Notes: generated from the letters alone by a model not told the origin. A stretch of 64,000 bases of DNA from Sepiola atlantica (GCA_963556195.1 OY744532.1:100509706-100573705), one strand, 5' to 3'; counted from the first letter of the stretch, positions 43,930 through 54,669 are shown. Translations and numbers: made by a program.

Positions 43930-44130
43930 TTACACCGTAGAGACTAAAGTAGCGTAGCACCTATCCAAATACGCCTTGAATTGCTGCGTCGTTGGCGCAT
44001 TCACTACATCTCCTGGAAGTCCATTCCAAGGTCCAGGAATCCTGATTGAGAAAGCGGCCCTCCTCCGGTGATGTTTTTTATTGTTGTATTCTCCTACGCC
44101 GCCTTCAGATACCTTTTGTTGTAACCGATA
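43930..44130 (-). pseudogene. LINE C-terminal fragment
   Basis: The minus strand encodes HHRRRAAFSIRIPGPWNGLP, then GDVVNAPTTQQFKAYLDRCY and TLVSTV, stop at 43930-43932. The FSxRxxGPWNxLP...NAPxxxxFKxxLD pattern is the C-terminal end of LINE reverse transcriptases. It lies in the same intron as the foldback. Confidence 0.75.
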
Positions 44131-44878
44131 ATTAGTAATTTACTCTCGTCGATTGAATAAAGATTTCTGTTCAAAATTTGAAAAGATGCATGATGAAGTC
44201 AAAAGTAGAATGGCCGAAATATTATGAACATAAGATAAGGATAACGATTTGAAGCATCTTAAAAAGAAACGTCTTTTTGAACATAATATTTTTGAGGTAA
44301 GATATTGTAATTTGCAAAAACCCTCTCCGGATCACGTGGAGATTTCTTTTTGAAATGGGGGTATAGCTAGAAAATAAAAAAGCAATAAAAAAATATAATA
44401 ATAGTAAAATATGACACCATACCATCCTGATTTGATACACTACGTTGGTAAAAAAAAATAATTCAAATGCAAATAATAATATACAAAAAAAATTAAGATT
44501 TTAGTTTGAATTTGAACTTAAATTGTCCATTTACTAATTTGTAAAAAAAAAAAATATATATATATGTCTACAATATATATACTTTGCAGCAGTATTAAAT
44601 TTTTTTTTTTTTAATTATTATAACGATGTTTAAAATAATTTTGTGATTCTTTCTTGTTTCAAAACAAGTATGTGATGTATAGTACCCCAAAGTGCTTCTG
44701 TGTGTGTGTGTTCCCTTGTTCATGAATAGATCGAATTCATTCAGTTTGATTTCAACTCTTTCAAATGTGCATGACTTGAACTCCGACGCAAAAAACGAAT
44801 TCTGCAAATTTACTTTTTTGCTATCACTTTCAGTAGTGACTCACAGCTTTAATTTCTGTTCAGGGTGGCTGATTCAGA

Positions 44879-44882
<4 letters not shown>

Positions 44883-44911
<29 letters not shown>

Positions 44912-44912
44912 G
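44883..44912. repeat. (TA)n microsatellite
   Basis: A TA run abuts the left edge of the foldback element. Confidence 0.95.
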
Positions 44913-45312
44913 CACTAGATAAAGTGAAAGAATAAAATAAGATGCAAATCAAATTTTATTAGAATTCAATGTTCAAGCAAAGTACTTTAAAGTCCTTAAC
45001 TCATGAGTCATATGTTTTATATACCTTTATGTATTTTATATATATTTTTTTATATATTTTCAAAGTTTAATTTTATTATCTGCGGTAATGGTCCTCTGAG
45101 GAGAAGAATTTTCTTTGAAAACTCATGAAGTTAAGGACTTTAAAGTACTTTGATTGAACATTGAATTCTAATAAAATTTGATTCGCACCTTATTTTATTC
45201 TTTCACTTTATCTAGTGCTATTAATGCTCTATCCAGTATATTGAGCTTCAGTTGTATCCGGATGTTCACTAATTAAAGATATTAGTTGCTTCTTATATCT
45301 TTTGTTGTATTA

Positions 45313-45318
<6 letters not shown>
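44911..45318 (-). mobile_element. Foldback element with one-sided extension, copy 2
   Basis: The palindrome is 44911-45219 (arms AGCACTAGATAAAGTG / CACTTTATCTAGTGCT). The extension to 45318 ends TTTTGTTGTATTAACCTTA. It is an inverted copy of 22225-22573 with an extra TATA-rich centre. Confidence 0.85.
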
Positions 45319-45347
<29 letters not shown>

Positions 45348-45744
45348 AAGAGAAAGTTTGTTTGTTATAGAACTTGATATGTTAACAGTTAGAAAATTCA
45401 AATTAATTTCAACAAAGATTACATTTTTCAAGGAATTTCATGACACCATTCAAATTTCCCTCTGATTCCATCTAAGAGTACTAGTGTTCAATTGTCGAGT
45501 TCTATTATCACTTACCAGGGATGAAATTGAAAACAAAGACTTGTTCCAAGATCAAACAACTTTTCTTGAGTAAAATTTTACGAAGAATACAATGGTCGTA
45601 ATAATTTTTTATAAGGATTTTTAAAAATTAAAAAAAATTTTTTTTTTTACAATATTATGAGGTTAGCATTCATGCTGCATATCCATAAACAGTAAAGATG
45701 ACGTCTTACTTTATTTTAGAGATAAAAGAAATAAGATACAAATG

Positions 45745-46361
45745 ATATGGGGTTCAGGATTGAGAGTAGAAGCACACAGGATTCTCATTACTTCCAGGGC
45801 AAGCCAGGGTGCAAATATCTCTACAAAACCACCATCCGCCCATGCATGGAGTATTGTTGTTACATCTGAGCTGGTGCACCATCCACTAGTCTCTCCCTCG
45901 TAGACAAGGTCCCAAAAAGAGTCGCTAATCTGATAGGTCCCTCACTATCCACCAAGCTCCAGCCCCTGTCCCATCACCGCAATGTTGCATCCTTGTGCTT
46001 GTTTTACAGGTACTTCAATAGAACGTGCTCTGATGAACTTGCTGCTCTGGGTTCCCCTCGACATAAATACGCTCGACCAACCCGACAATCAGCTAAATCC
46101 CATCTATTCACTGTGGAAGTCTTCATATGCCAGAGAGCCTTCTACTCCAATAGTTTTTTTTCCTTATGTTGGCTGCCTCTGGAACTCCCTCCCCTGCTCT
46201 CTTTTTCCACAACTCTACTGACATGCAGACATTTAAAACTAATATAAACAAGCATATCGCTGCACAGCTCCCAATTTAGGATGACCCCCAAAACTTTCAC
46301 CCTAATTCTCAGTAGCCCCTTACGTTTACAGTGGCAACTTGCCTTGTTTGGGGTGAACTAT

Positions 46362-46365
<4 letters not shown>
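45745..46365 (+). pseudogene. LINE family 2, most complete copy
   Basis: Encodes RPCMEYCCYI, VPKRVANLIGPSLSTKLQPL, SHHRNVASLCLFYRYFNRTC, SDELAALGSPRHKYARPTRQ and FTVEVFICQRAFYSN, in order but across frames. The 3' UTR (CTCAGTAGCCCCTTACG, TTGCCTTGTTTGGGGTG) matches 28590-28890. Frameshifted, 5'-truncated, inactive. Confidence 0.88.
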
Positions 46366-46392
<27 letters not shown>

Positions 46393-46425
46393 AGAGAGAG
46401 AGAGAGAGAGAAAAAAAAAAAAAAA
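46364..46425. repeat. (TA)n then (AG)n then A run
   Basis: Three simple repeats in sequence follow the 3' end of the LINE; they may be its tail. Confidence 0.9.
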
Positions 46426-46505
46426 AAAGAAAGAAGTCAGAACCAGAACCAGATAGTTTTGCTATGACCATCTAGTTGAGAGTTGGCGATTCTAACCATT
46501 CAGCC
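46425..46505 (-). mobile_element. Possible tRNA-like fragment
   Basis: The minus strand reads TGCCCGGCTGAATGGTTAG (A-box-like) and later CTGGTTCTGGTTCTGAC. The B-box is poor. Confidence 0.3.
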
Positions 46506-46634
46506 GGGCAGGCACCTTCAGTAAGTGACATCTCAATGTTTATATAAACATTAACAACTAGTGGATAGTGCCCCATTTTTGTTTTAGAAATATCTTTGCA
46601 TTATTGCTAATTATAGTTGGCGATATCATTTATA

Positions 46635-47105
46635 GTGTTCAACCCAAGAAGGGCTAACACTCGATCTCTTTATGAGATACATAGATATGCGAATATTCCA
46701 TTAAAGTTTTCTTTACCTGTAAAATATTGAGTTAGTGAAGAGGTTAAGCACATTAATTTTCCTCTCCCTAATTGACCAGTTGATTATTTTATAGTTCGTC
46801 TTTCTTTTTGTCTCTTGGTCTTACCGGATTCCAGGACAAGAATTCATCTAGTCTAGTGGAGTATCCAGCTAAATGCTGTTACTTGAGGTAACATCACTGG
46901 AAGGTGCACCATTCCTTGTATTAACCAGTGTATAGCCGTGTCGAGATTTTATTTGGGCTTCGAATACTATGTAATTTTGAATATTTAGTCAGGGAAGTAT
47001 CCTCATGTTAGGGTGTCCTGGCAAACCCTTGTACAAAGAGACCGAAGACACTCGAGGATGGTGTCTAGTAGGTAATTCAAACTCTCTAGTAGATAATTCA
47101 AACTC
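46635..47105 (-). mobile_element. ~500-bp dispersed repeat, copy 2
   Basis: Inverted match to 21675-22180. Shared blocks: CTCATAAAGAGATC, CTCTTCACTAAC, GAATTCTTGTCCTGGAATCC, TGGATACTCCAC and CACCATCCTCGAG. It is more diverged than the 386-bp MITEs. Confidence 0.7.
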
Positions 47106-48235
47106 TCCTTATTTTTTAAATTTTTTTTTTATTTTCTTATCTTTTTCTTTTTGCTGGCTATTTCAGACACTCCAGCCGGGTGATCTTTTAAAGATTCTAA
47201 TCGTCCCTTTAAAGTGCAATTGTTTGTATCTCTCTTGCACTCGGTTCACCGGGTATATTTGCCAAATAGTTTTTGAATTTTTTTTTCATTAGTCCTGTTG
47301 CTTTTATAATTACTGGGATGATGGAGATCTTCCTAGAATATATCTGTGTGTGTGTGCAGAAAAATGGGGAAAAATTACCCCCATATGCATTCATTTTTCT
47401 TTTTCTTTGGCCTTCTCTGCTAGAAGTCTATTAATAAAATCAATATGAATTCTACTGTTTAAAGTTATAAGGATTTTATTAATGCATAAAAGCCCCAAAG
47501 GACAGTTAATATAGAGTAGCCATGTAACCCCATAATTCAGATAAATATTTAAAAAAAAAAAATGCTTTTGTCAATCAGCACACACTTTATTTATTTACCT
47601 TTTAATAAATTCTCTTGAGCTTTTTATTTTTACTTTTAAAAGTTTAATTTTATTTCATCTTAAATATTATTTTTCATTCACTCTCCTTTAAAAAAATAAA
47701 AATGTTTACCTCAAGCCATGTGGTCTCCAAAATGACCTCTGACATTTAGGATCTTTTTTTTTTTCTTATTTTCTTTCTGAACAAATAATTATTGAGGGGG
47801 TCACTTTCCTGAATAGCTAAATCCCAGTAATTATCAGTTACCAACAACCTGCTAGAGGTGAGTGTGGGGGGCTTTGGACGTTGACATACCCAGGGTGGGG
47901 TAGAGCTGTAGTTTAACAAATTGCCTGTTCAGTGTAAAGAGGAACAGGGTTGACCTTAGGAAGGAAATATCTTGTGTGGAGTGGGTGGGGGGGGGGATTT
48001 TGTCCTATATTGTTCTCACTGGAGATGAGGTTCAGGGTGGGGGTGGGCCTTTTTAATGGAGGGAGGCAGCATTACATGGGTTATATCCTAATTAGTAGTG
48101 TGACTCTAGAAACCTCCAATTAAATGTCGAATTAAAAATGTATATTATTCTTATGGAAATAAAAAATGCTTCAATCATGGATGAACTTTAAAAAAAAATT
48201 GAGGCAAATGGTTAATTACAAATAGTTTATTTACC
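47106..48235. other. No supported gene
   Basis: AT-rich with A and T runs. The TGGGTGGGGGGGG run near 47990 is a simple repeat. I could not support any exon here. Confidence 0.45.
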
Positions 48236-48427
48236 TCTTCTTGAGAAGAGGATCCCTATTAATTTTCTCTCCACAGAGTTAGACACAAGATCGTTTTTTT
48301 TTTTTTTTAATTTTAGGGGCTCTCTGAATGGGGCAAAAATAAAAAAATAAAAATGCCCTAGTCAAGGATTTCTCCTCGTCTGACAGAAGACAGAACAGAT
48401 ACTACATTTTGATACTAGCCCGAAGGC
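48236..48427 (-). mobile_element. U2-headed SINE, type 2
   Basis: On the minus strand: TTTTGGCCTTCGGGCTAGTA, TCAAAATGTAGTATCTGTTC, then GAGGAGAAATCCTTGACTAG, GGGCATTTTTATTTTT. The tail is ATCTTGTGTCTAACTCTGTG, GGAGAG and a CTCTTCTCAAGAAGAGG hairpin with TAAATAAAC. Confidence 0.78.
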
Positions 48428-48439
48428 CAAAATGTACCT

Positions 48440-48612
48440 ATTTACTTGCCTCCCCGCGAGGGCAGAGTTAGACACAAGGTATGTTTTTAATGTGGGGGGA
48501 AAAAACCATCTCCCCAATTCCTCTGGATTTAGACAAAAATTAAAATTGTCTCTGTCTAGAAGGATTTCTCCTTCACTGATAGAGGACAGAAGAGATTAAG
48601 TGTAGTATCAGA
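48440..48612 (-). mobile_element. U2-headed SINE, type 2, odd head
   Basis: The body is minus-oriented: GAGAAATCCTTCTAGACAG, CTAAATCCAGAGGAATTGG. The tail is ACCTTGTGTCTAACTCTGCC, a CCTCGCGGGGAGG hairpin and AAGTAAATA. The head segment ATTAAGTGTAGTATC (48596-48610) is instead in plus orientation. It lies nearly head-to-tail with the copy above. Confidence 0.7.
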
Positions 48613-48616
48613 ACCG

Positions 48617-48995
48617 ACATTCACAGCAAGAACTCTCTTTGCTACCACAATGAAAAGTAACTTTCCTTTCTTCCTCCATATGCCTAGAGTCGAGCGAAAT
48701 TCCCACAAACAGAGCTTCTTCACAAGGGCTTCCCGTCTGTGGAACACATTGCCGCGGATCTGCTTCCTTGCAGACTACAATACAGTCATCTTCAAATCCA
48801 ATATAAACGGATCCCTGCCATATACTGTTTCCATAAGTAACCAAAACCAAACTTAGTTCATGGCACTAATCAGCCTCAATCCTTTCATATGAGGTTCTTC
48901 GCCTTTCAACTAGCTATCATATCATCTCATTAACACTAATCCTCGAGTGGCCTTTGGCCTTGATAAGTGGTGACTCATCATTAAAAACAAAGCCA
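48617..48995 (+). pseudogene. LINE family 4, 3' end
   Basis: Encodes FPFFLHMPRVERNSHKQSFF, TRASRLWNTLPRICFLADYN and TVIFKSNINGSLPYT. FFTRASRLWNTLP is the LINE C-terminal signature. The 3' UTR is GAGTGGCCTTTGGCCTTGAT and AAGTGGTGACTCATC. It pairs with 49530-49880. Confidence 0.82.
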
Positions 48996-48999
48996 AAAG

Positions 49000-49465
49000 G
49001 CCAATGACAATAGTGCCATATACTAAAACTTTTGCATATTTTTAACTAATATACACTGTTTGTATTTTGCTCTACATGAAAAACGTATCTGTACATAAAA
49101 TTAAAAAAAAACTATTTAAAATGTAAATGTGGTCCTATTTGTTCTGGGGTTATAGAAGAACAGATGTTCTGGAGAGATCGGATCAACAATAAAATGGATG
49201 TCGGAGCATTCCCATTATGTTATCCACTCTGACACTGTATAACATAGGAAAATAGACTTTATATTGGGTACACTGAAGTCTTCCGCACATTGTTATCATT
49301 TTAACAGTAATTAACTATTCTGAACAAAACCTGCATCTTTTTTTTAAAATGCTTGGTGTGTCCGTTTTTTGGCAAATCAACCCTTTTAAGGTTATTTAAT
49401 CCCCAAACACCAAATATCGATTGTAAATAATTACATGTATACGAGTAATTAAAGACAAGTTGCTA
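49000..49465. other. No supported gene
   Basis: AT-rich sequence between two copies of LINE family 4. Confidence 0.4.
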
Positions 49466-49469
49466 TTTT

Positions 49470-49525
49470 ACCCATAGTGTGTGTGGTCCATAGTCGCTGA
49501 TCGGATTTGAACTCGGCATAACCAA
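49470..49525 (-). mobile_element. tRNA-type SINE fragment, family 2
   Basis: The minus strand has GGTTATGCCGAGTTCAAATC (B-box). It is cut off by the LINE start. The rest of this family sits near 49905-49990 (AAGGGCCCATATTTTGC) and at 51165-51345. Confidence 0.5.
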
Positions 49526-49529
49526 GTAA

Positions 49530-49880
49530 GACATTCATAGCAAGAACTCGTCCTCTTTACCACCTCTGCAATGGATGTTCGTTTCTTACTCCGTTTGCCT
49601 AACATCAAATGGAATTTCCATGAACAGCATTTCTTTCCAAGAACTTCCCATCCGTGGAACACGTTGCTACAAGGTTGTGTCCCTGAGGGCTACAACATGG
49701 TCATCTTGAAATCTAATGTCAATAGACACTTGTCCTCATAAGTCATCAAATTGTATTCATTCCATTATTTTCAATCCTCTCATAATATTCATCATCATTC
49801 AAATGTCAGTCTATCCATTTCACTAACCATTATCCTTGAGTGATTTTTGGCCTTGATAAGTAGTGATCCAATAGTAAAAA
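49530..49880 (+). pseudogene. LINE family 4, 3' end
   Basis: Encodes MDVRFLLRLPNIKWNFHEQH, FFPRTSHPWNTLLQGCVPEG and YNMVILKSNVNRHLSS, stop. The 3' UTR (TGATTTTTGGCCTTGATAAG, TAGTGATCCAATAG) matches 48617-48995. Truncated and inactive. Confidence 0.8.
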
Positions 49881-49904
49881 AAGGAAAAATAAAGAATCCA
49901 ATTC

Positions 49905-50560
49905 TATAGTTCTTGGCGGTATCGATTCGCCCCCTCCCCACACACTTTTAAAATGATAACCATGTAAGGCACAAGGGCCCATATTTTGCGCGCTGTATCT
50001 CAAACTATAGGCGGTTTTGCTTGTATCAGATGCATAGGTTGGGTAATAGCCACTGTCCTAAAGTTGAAAGGCAAGAGAATAAAAAAGAAAATGTTGATGA
50101 GACAAAAGATGGAATGAGATAAGAAATGTTTTACTTATGTCGTTCCCATTCGAGTCAGAAATGCCAGCCTCTCGTGTTTGGTGATTTTTTTTTTTTTTTA
50201 CAGGAAATATCAAATTTGGAAAGGAACCAAATTCAAAGGAAATGCTTTTAGAATAAATTGAACGATTCAATAAAATAAATGACAAAGGTTAGGGTTAGAA
50301 ATATCAGCAGGTTAACTCGGATCTTATGTAATAAATATATATCTATTTATAAAATGTATATGTATATATATATCTGTTAAAATCTGAATTTTTACAGAAC
50401 GGTTTCAAGGTCTTTTTCCATAAAACTAAATTAAACTAAATATAGTCCATGTTACCCACTATTAGAATATATCTAATATGTATGTTTTATATCTATTTCA
50501 ACATAATGCATTATATCTCTAATGTATCATGTAAACATGGATTTATATTCGTATATTATG
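49905..50560. other. No supported gene
   Basis: The SINE-2-like AAGGGCCCATATTTTGC piece is at 49976. The rest is AT-rich. Confidence 0.4.
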
Positions 50561-50577
50561 CGTGTATGTATATGTGT

Positions 50578-50873
50578 ATATGATGGACTCTCCCGTCGAT
50601 TTCGACGTATGAGTGCCCCACCAGGGGCTGCCCACGCGTGAATTTGTAATTGCAAGGGTTGCGCAATCTCCAACAACCGCTCTCCTGAGTCGGCATTGCT
50701 TGATTCCAATGGCAAGTAGTAATACAAGACGACTGGAAACAATGCCGAGATAAGCAAAGAGCAAATACAGCACCTGGTATTCCCAAATGGTCACCTATTT
50801 AGTACTGGCCAGGCTCAACGCCGCTTAACTTCGGTGATCTAACGGGAACCGGTGTGTCACCGTGATTGTGCCG
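50578..50873 (-). mobile_element. 5S rRNA-headed SINE, body type a
   Basis: On the minus strand the head (50766-50873) reads CCCGTTAGATCACCGAAG, TTAAGCGGCGTTGAGCCTGG, AGTACTAAATAGGTGACC, TTTGGGAATACCAGGTGCTG. The body contains GCTTATCTCGGCATTGTTTC, GTAATACAAG-complementary sequence, CGCAACCCTTGCAATTAC, GGCTGCCCACGCG-complementary sequence and GAAATCGACGGGAGAGTCC. The copy at the right edge of the window shares this body. Short open frames across it have no domain. Confidence 0.85.
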
Positions 50874-50880
50874 TATTACA

Positions 50881-50895
50881 CACACACACACACAC
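50881..50895. repeat. (CA)n and (TG)n microsatellites
   Basis: ACACACACAC at 50881-50894, then TGTGTGTG near 50910-50920. Confidence 0.9.
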
Positions 50896-51164
50896 ATTAT
50901 CATTTATATTATGTGTGTGTGTGCATATACATAAAAAAAAAAAATTATGGTTATAATTATTATATCATGGGAGGCAGTTTCTCAGATATCGAAGAGAATC
51001 GTGATACGATTGGGGATGCTCGATGTTACAAATAGAGCATAATTATAGTTAAGAAATACATTAAAAAAAAAAATGTGAAAAAACTAACAAAAATAATATT
51101 CAAGTTTGAACATAGTTTATTTATTTTCGATGTTTATTAGAAAATTTTTAAATATATTTCTTAA

Positions 51165-51345
51165 CTATATATATATTGTAAGTAAGATAAACCATTATAC
51201 ATATTTATTATATAACCATGCAAGTGTAGATGTTTGGATTTGAACTCAGCATAGCCGAATCGGTACTTTCTGCTGTATCCATTAAGCCAACCCCGCATGT
51301 CTCTTTCTAAAATAATACCAATACGAGGCATAAGGGCCCATCTAT
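51165..51345 (-). mobile_element. tRNA-type SINE family 2
   Basis: The minus strand carries GGGTTGGCTTAATGGATAC (A-box TGGCTTAATGG) and GCTGAGTTCAAATCCAAAC (B-box) at tRNA spacing. AAGGGCCCAT-type sequence lies on the 5' side. A truncated relative is at 49470-49525. Confidence 0.65.
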
Positions 51346-51364
51346 ACCCCACCCCCCACACACA

Positions 51365-51490
51365 CTAGCTGTATCAATCTGGCGTTGCTCGGTAGTATTT
51401 TTATTTGCAATTTGTTTTGTTTTTTAAACTACGCCATTTTTTTTTCCAAAAATATTATATTTTTACTAAACAAAGGGAAGTTACTGTGTA
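51365..51490 (-). mobile_element. Helitron-like 3' terminus
   Basis: On the minus strand CCGAGCAACGCCAGATTGAT is followed by ACAG and CTAG, with T beyond. It is close to the ends at 35854-35881 and 58905-58932. The rest of the element is AT-rich. Confidence 0.55.
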
Positions 51491-51696
51491 TTGACGAATA
51501 CAGAGTTATGAATGATTCCAACCCAAACAAAGTATATTCTCGGAGGAATTAAATTGAACGACATTATATTGTTCCTAAGAATATGCTGCAACGATTCACC
51601 GAAAGTAATGACTAACCAGAATCAAATATTGATTTTGTAGAAAGAAAGCTATCGATGACAAAAATCGATACAGTGACTGACTTTACTTTATATTAT

Positions 51697-51728
<32 letters not shown>

Positions 51729-51739
51729 ATATTTTTTAA
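51491..51739. other. Nothing recognised
   Basis: Unstructured sequence, ending in TG and TA repeats at 51700-51728. Confidence 0.4.
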
Positions 51740-52045
51740 ATATTAATTATTATTACCTACAGACATCGATGTTTCATGCTTATGCAATCTTCAGTGTAGG
51801 ATGTTAATTCATGTCGGAGGGTTCGAACCCGGTTTCCAAGTCGCCACTGACTTGTAGCCTGGTGTATTTCCCCTCGGCCGCTTCCAATTAGCATGGGCAT
51901 TAGGATAATTCAAACTCTATAGACGCCAAATCAGCGGGCGATACATTTAACAGAACAAATAGAATTCAACAACAAAAAAAGGGTTGGAATATCGCATTTA
52001 AGCCGTAGTATAACTGCTCATTATTAAATTCTCTCAGAGTGCACC
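51740..52045 (-). mobile_element. tRNA-type SINE family 3
   Basis: It shares ATCGATGTTTCATGCTTATG, CAATCTTCAGTG and GTCGCCACTGACTTG with 34380-34680 in the same orientation. The B-box region is GGGTTCGAACCCGG. It is followed almost at once by another partial copy. Confidence 0.68.
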
Positions 52046-52074
52046 AATCCTTGTAAAGGGGACTATAATAATAT

Positions 52075-52205
52075 TTTTAAGTTAATATTAATTATCATTT
52101 CCTAAAAACATTGATGTTTTATGCTTACGCGATCTTGTGTGTAAGGATGTTAATTCATGTCGGTCGAAGGGCTCGAACCCAGTTTCCAAGTCGCCACTGA
52201 CTCGA
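52075..52205 (-). mobile_element. tRNA-type SINE family 3, partial
   Basis: ACATTGATGTTTTATGC, CATGTCGGTCGAAGGGC and CCAAGTCGCCACTGACTC repeat the preceding element, so two copies lie head-to-tail. Confidence 0.65.
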
Positions 52206-52929
52206 ATCGTTTTGAGATTCGTTTTCTCTTCTCGTTTATTTCTGTTCACCCTTTCCACCTTCCGGCAACTACATCGTATTGCTACAGCCTCGGACTACTA
52301 ACCTGCACTTATATTTACCAGCAATGCTTCAAGCAAACTACAATCTTCTTATATATATATATATATATAAAAATCACATATATTATATACACACATACTA
52401 AATATGCATATATTATAATTACACATATGAAAAAAATGGAATTCTTTTCTGTTTACATCAAAAGGATGTGAATATCTTCTTAATAAACAACGAAAAAAGA
52501 TTTCTCAGAAATGGTTCCTTTTTCCCTTCTATCTTTGTTTCTTTTTTTTCCTGACACATTTTCGAAAAACGAGGAGTCATTAATCGTTATGTTAAAAATG
52601 AATCTTTTAATAACAACACTCATTTTTTTAAATTTTTTTTTTTACTGGGAGAAGGAGCCACTTTAGAAATAGAGAGGTTATATTAACTTCCCGTTTTCTT
52701 TTTTTGGGAGTAGGGGGGAATTTGTGTGAAAAATCTCTTTTGATATTTCACAAGAATTTAATTTGTTGATAGCATTTGAATGTGAGATTAGAATTCTTTG
52801 AATTTTTTTCTTTGAAATGAATAGCGAAAAAAGAAGAAAAAAAAACCTGCAAGAATTTTATATATTTTTTTAGGTTGTTTATAAAATTCATAAGCCACAT
52901 TTGGCTGTTATTAAAAGAGAGAGAGAGAG

Positions 52930-53190
52930 AGAGTGATGGGAGCGAGAGTGATATATATCGTATAAATATGAGCAGGGTGTAAAACATCATACAGTGAGAG
53001 AGGATGAAAGTGATAAATTAAAACTTAATAAGAGATGAGTCACCTGCTGAGTTAATTGCAATTTGCGGCTCATTAGAACAATTAAAATGGATTTCTTTTC
53101 AAACATAACTCAATCCCCAAACTGAGGAATATTTAAAGAATGTATTTTGCGTGATTAAAATACATAGGAAAAACCGTTGATTAGGTTAAC
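52930..53190 (+). repeat. Dispersed repeat, paired with 20600-20830
   Basis: TTAGAACAATTAAAATGGAT and TTCAAACATAACTCAATCCC are shared. Identity is moderate. Confidence 0.6.
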
Positions 53191-53223
53191 TTCAGTATAA
53201 TATATATATATATAAATAAAAAA

Positions 53224-53418
53224 AAGTAAAGTAACACGGAATCACATAATCACCAGTGCAATAATTTATTTTGACCCTACAGCCTTTTCAAGCGAGGCGA
53301 TTACATTTTTGAAAATTTTCAAAAATGTAATAGCCTCTTTTGGATGCTTGAAATGGCCGTAGGGTCGAAATAAATTATTATTGCACCGGTGATTATGTGA
53401 TTCCGTGTTACTTTACTT
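53224..53418. mobile_element. Foldback element
   Basis: AGTAAAGTAACACGGAATC on the left and GATTCCGTGTTACTTTACT on the right bracket AATCACCAGTGCAATAA / TTATTGCACCGGTGATT. Arms are about 90 bases. The flanks are TA- and T-rich. Confidence 0.85.
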
Positions 53419-53491
53419 TATTTTATTCTTGCTCTGTTTATAACATTGAGCTCTCATACCCGGATTTCCTTTTGGAATTTATTTCACTCTA

Positions 53492-53527
<36 letters not shown>

Positions 53528-53624
53528 TCTTTATATAATTTATATTGTTGACTTCTATGAAGCATGATTACAAAATATTGATTATGTCATAAACTTTTAT
53601 ATATATATATATAGGAATGCGAGA

Positions 53625-53715
53625 ATATGTTTTAGCATATACCTTCTACACTTTATGTATACTAACCTCTTCCAATTTAAACCTCGATTGTTAACTAGCA
53701 ACAACAGAGTATATA
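53625..53715 (+). repeat. Direct repeat, left member
   Basis: GGAATGCGAGAATATGTTTTAG and AACCTCTTCCAATTTAAAC recur in the same order at 54475-54550. The ~850-bp bracket encloses the family F repeat. Confidence 0.75.
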
Positions 53716-54035
53716 TAAGTAAACATTGAGTTTTTCAAGATTGCTGTCTGTCTCGTTGTTAAGAGCCAGCAGTAAGGAAAATCTGTTGTGAGTTTATTTT
53801 TGTTTTTGGACGTTTGTCTTTCATGTCACACAACAATGTATCATTTTTCAAACTGAGAACTTTTTTGTCTTTTTCTGAAGAGTTCAAAGAAGACAGATCC
53901 AGTATTGACACACTAATGTTGGTTGGTTGGTTCCCTATGAACGAAACGAGACCATAAAAAAAAAATTCCACTAAAGATTGACTGTTTTGACAATGTTTTG
54001 TGAGATGAATAAAATATGGCTTTTGGAATGTAACA

Positions 54036-54054
<19 letters not shown>

Positions 54055-54067
<13 letters not shown>

Positions 54068-54250
54068 TAGAAGAAATAAGAGTGATAAACATGTAACGAA
54101 TGTCCAAATTTATTTCAAATTTCGATTGTTCAATGCAAGGTGTATTCTGTAATAAACTAGTGTTTATTATTCTTTCCTTAAGCCAAAGCTTTTCAAAGAT
54201 TGAGATCTTATCGTCAGAGGAGAAATACAGATAGATAAGTTGGCTGTAGA
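54055..54250 (-). repeat. Dispersed repeat family F, inverted copy
   Basis: It matches 18685-18885. Blocks CAATGCAAGGTGTATTC, TTTATTATTCTTTCC and ATAAGTTGGCT are shared. It lies beside a (TA)n tract. Confidence 0.75.
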
Positions 54251-54474
54251 AAAAGCTAAAGTTCAAATATTTGAAAAATATTATTAAAAATGTAGTGAAC
54301 GAAAAGTTCAGTAAAAAAGATATGCGGTTTGTCCAGGTGGTAGTTGTCCGTTGAAAAGGTGTTCAATGAACAGGAGATTTTGGAGAAGACAAAAACATTT
54401 TTTTCGTAGGGGCAGCCTGGAGAAAGTGCTCAAAATTAAGTAAATCCAAGCGCACTTAAATGGAATATATATAT

Positions 54475-54550
54475 ATAGGAATGCGAGAATATGTTTTAGA
54501 ATATACCTTCTATACTTTATGGATACCAACCTCTTCCAATTTAAACCTCG
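54475..54550 (+). repeat. Direct repeat, right member
   Basis: Second copy of 53625-53715. It runs straight into an orphan foldback arm. Confidence 0.72.
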
Positions 54551-54655
54551 ATTGGTGACAATAGAAGCTGAAAAGAGCCGGATGTCTAAGTCCTTCTGTG
54601 CTTGAAACCGACGGTACGAATGTTATACTAATTTTTCTGTACCAAAATAAATAAA
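54548..54655 (+). mobile_element. Orphan arm of the 25243-25690 foldback
   Basis: GTGACAATAGAAGCTGAAA, GCCGGATGTCTAAGTCC, ACGGTACGAATGTTATAC and TTTTTCTGTACCAAAATAA match the right arm of that element. The left arm is missing. Confidence 0.75.
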
Positions 54656-54669
54656 TATATATATATATA

